From positions 1 to 5,870 of the forward strand of contig JAPJPE010000082.1 of the NCBI GenBank assembly GCA_030825825.1: a DNA stretch of 5,870 nucleotides, in the 5' to 3' direction. Position numbers and translations under genes: made by a program. The notes below the pieces were generated by a model that ran no database searches, was not told the DNA's origin, and saw nothing but the letters and a program-made list of their open reading frames with translations. Shown here piece after piece: positions 5,273 to 5,870 of the stretch. Position 1 is the stretch's first letter; every line of letters starts with the position of its first letter. The DNA is from Streptococcus sp. (lineage in GTDB: Bacteria > Bacillota > Bacilli > Lactobacillales > Streptococcaceae).

Positions 5273-5870
5273 ATGACTAAAACACTTCCTAAAGATTTTA
5301 TTTTTGGTGGTGCTACAGCTGCTTATCAAGCAGAAGGTGCGACTCACACGGATGGTAAAGGCCCAGTTGCATGGGATAAGTATCTTGAAGACAATTATTG
5401 GTACACAGCAGAGCCTGCAAGTGATTTTTACCATAAATATCCTGTTGATTTAGAATTAGCTGAAAAATATGGCGTTAATGGTATTCGTATTTCAATTGCC
5501 TGGTCTCGTATTTTCCCAACTGGCTATGGCGAAGTAAATGAAAAAGGTGTTGAATTCTACCATAATCTTTTTGCCGAGTGCCACAAACGTCATGTTGAGC
5601 CATTCGTGACTTTGCACCACTTTGACACACCAGAAGTTCTTCACTCAGATGGAGATTTCTTAAACCGCGAAAATATAGAACACTTTGTAGATTATGCCGC
5701 TTTCTGTTTTGAAGAGTTCCCAGAAGTAAACTACTGGACAACTTTCAATGAAATTGGCCCAATTGGAGATGGTCAATACTTGGTTGGTAAATTCCCTCCA
5801 GGCATTCAATATGATCTTGCCAAAGTCTTCCAATCACACCACAATATGATGGTTTCTCATGCACGTGCTG
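5273..5870 (+). CDS. lacG: 6-phospho-beta-galactosidase LacG (5' part, cut by the window end)
   Basis: LacG hydrolyses lactose-6-phosphate to glucose and galactose-6-phosphate in the cytoplasm. Only the first 199 of about 468 residues are visible. It is a glycoside hydrolase family 1 enzyme: the N-terminal signature FIFGGATAAYQAEG is at residues 9-22 (Q19 and E21 conserved), LHHFDTPE includes H116, a conserved sugar-site histidine, and TFNE ends at E160, the catalytic acid/base. The nucleophile glutamate (around 375 in homologues) lies beyond the window. It follows lacE after 146 nt of structured RNA, so it may be expressed at a lower level than lacA-lacE. The reading frame stays open to the last base. 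A phospho-beta-glucosidase of the same family is the alternative; the lac context favours LacG. Confidence 0.95.
   Translation, partial: MTKTLPKDFIFGGATAAYQAEGATHTDGKGPVAWDKYLEDNYWYTAEPASDFYHKYPVDLELAEKYGVNGIRISIAWSRIFPTGYGEVNEKGVEFYHNLFAECHKRHVEPFVTLHHFDTPEVLHSDGDFLNRENIEHFVDYAAFCFEEFPEVNYWTTFNEIGPIGDGQYLVGKFPPGIQYDLAKVFQSHHNMMVSHARA

Noticed and set aside
5207..5741. Minus-strand frames opposite the start of lacG
   Set aside because: The + strand frame matches GH1 family motifs with catalytic E160 in place, so these are shadow frames.
192..5870. A novel system hidden in the coding region
   Set aside because: All seven genes match the known lactose PTS and tagatose-6-phosphate pathway in family, order, length and catalytic residues; no extra ORF, insertion sequence, CRISPR array or frameshift was seen.

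Overview
The window is a lactose utilisation operon from a low-GC Gram-positive bacterium, almost certainly a Streptococcus or a close lactococcal relative. The reasons are the AT-rich leader, strong AGGAGG-type ribosome binding sites, a cre (CcpA) site, and protein sequences typical of streptococcal Lac proteins. The species cannot be fixed from the sequence alone. Seven genes, all on the + strand, lie in the order lacA-lacB-lacC-lacD-lacF-lacE-lacG; lacG is cut by the window end. The usual upstream repressor gene lacR is not in view.

Layout. Bases 1-191 are non-coding and dense with signals: an A-rich, probably curved stretch (25-61), an 11-bp inverted repeat (53-77), a probable promoter (about 65-93), an operator-like repeat (81-100), a cre site (110-123), an 18-bp perfect palindrome (126-143) and a strong ribosome binding site (178-185). 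Bases 192-5126 hold six tightly packed genes: gaps of 16, 10, 2 and 27 nt, then a 1-nt overlap between lacF and lacE. Bases 5127-5272 are a 146-nt intergenic region dominated by a long imperfect inverted repeat followed by seven T. This is a likely partial terminator or processing site between lacE and lacG. lacG begins at 5273 and runs off the end after 199 codons.

How the genes work together. LacF (IIA) takes phosphate from HPr and passes it to the IIB domain of LacE, whose IIC domain imports lactose as lactose-6-phosphate. LacG splits this into glucose and galactose-6-phosphate. LacA and LacB together isomerise galactose-6-phosphate to tagatose-6-phosphate, LacC phosphorylates it to tagatose-1,6-bisphosphate, and LacD cleaves that to dihydroxyacetone phosphate and glyceraldehyde-3-phosphate. 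The pathway is complete and every catalytic residue checked is intact.

I see no undescribed system here: the coding part is a well-known operon. What deserves a second look is non-coding: the layered lacA leader, including a possible 17-codon leader peptide and a palindrome that is not a cre, and the structured lacE-lacG junction.
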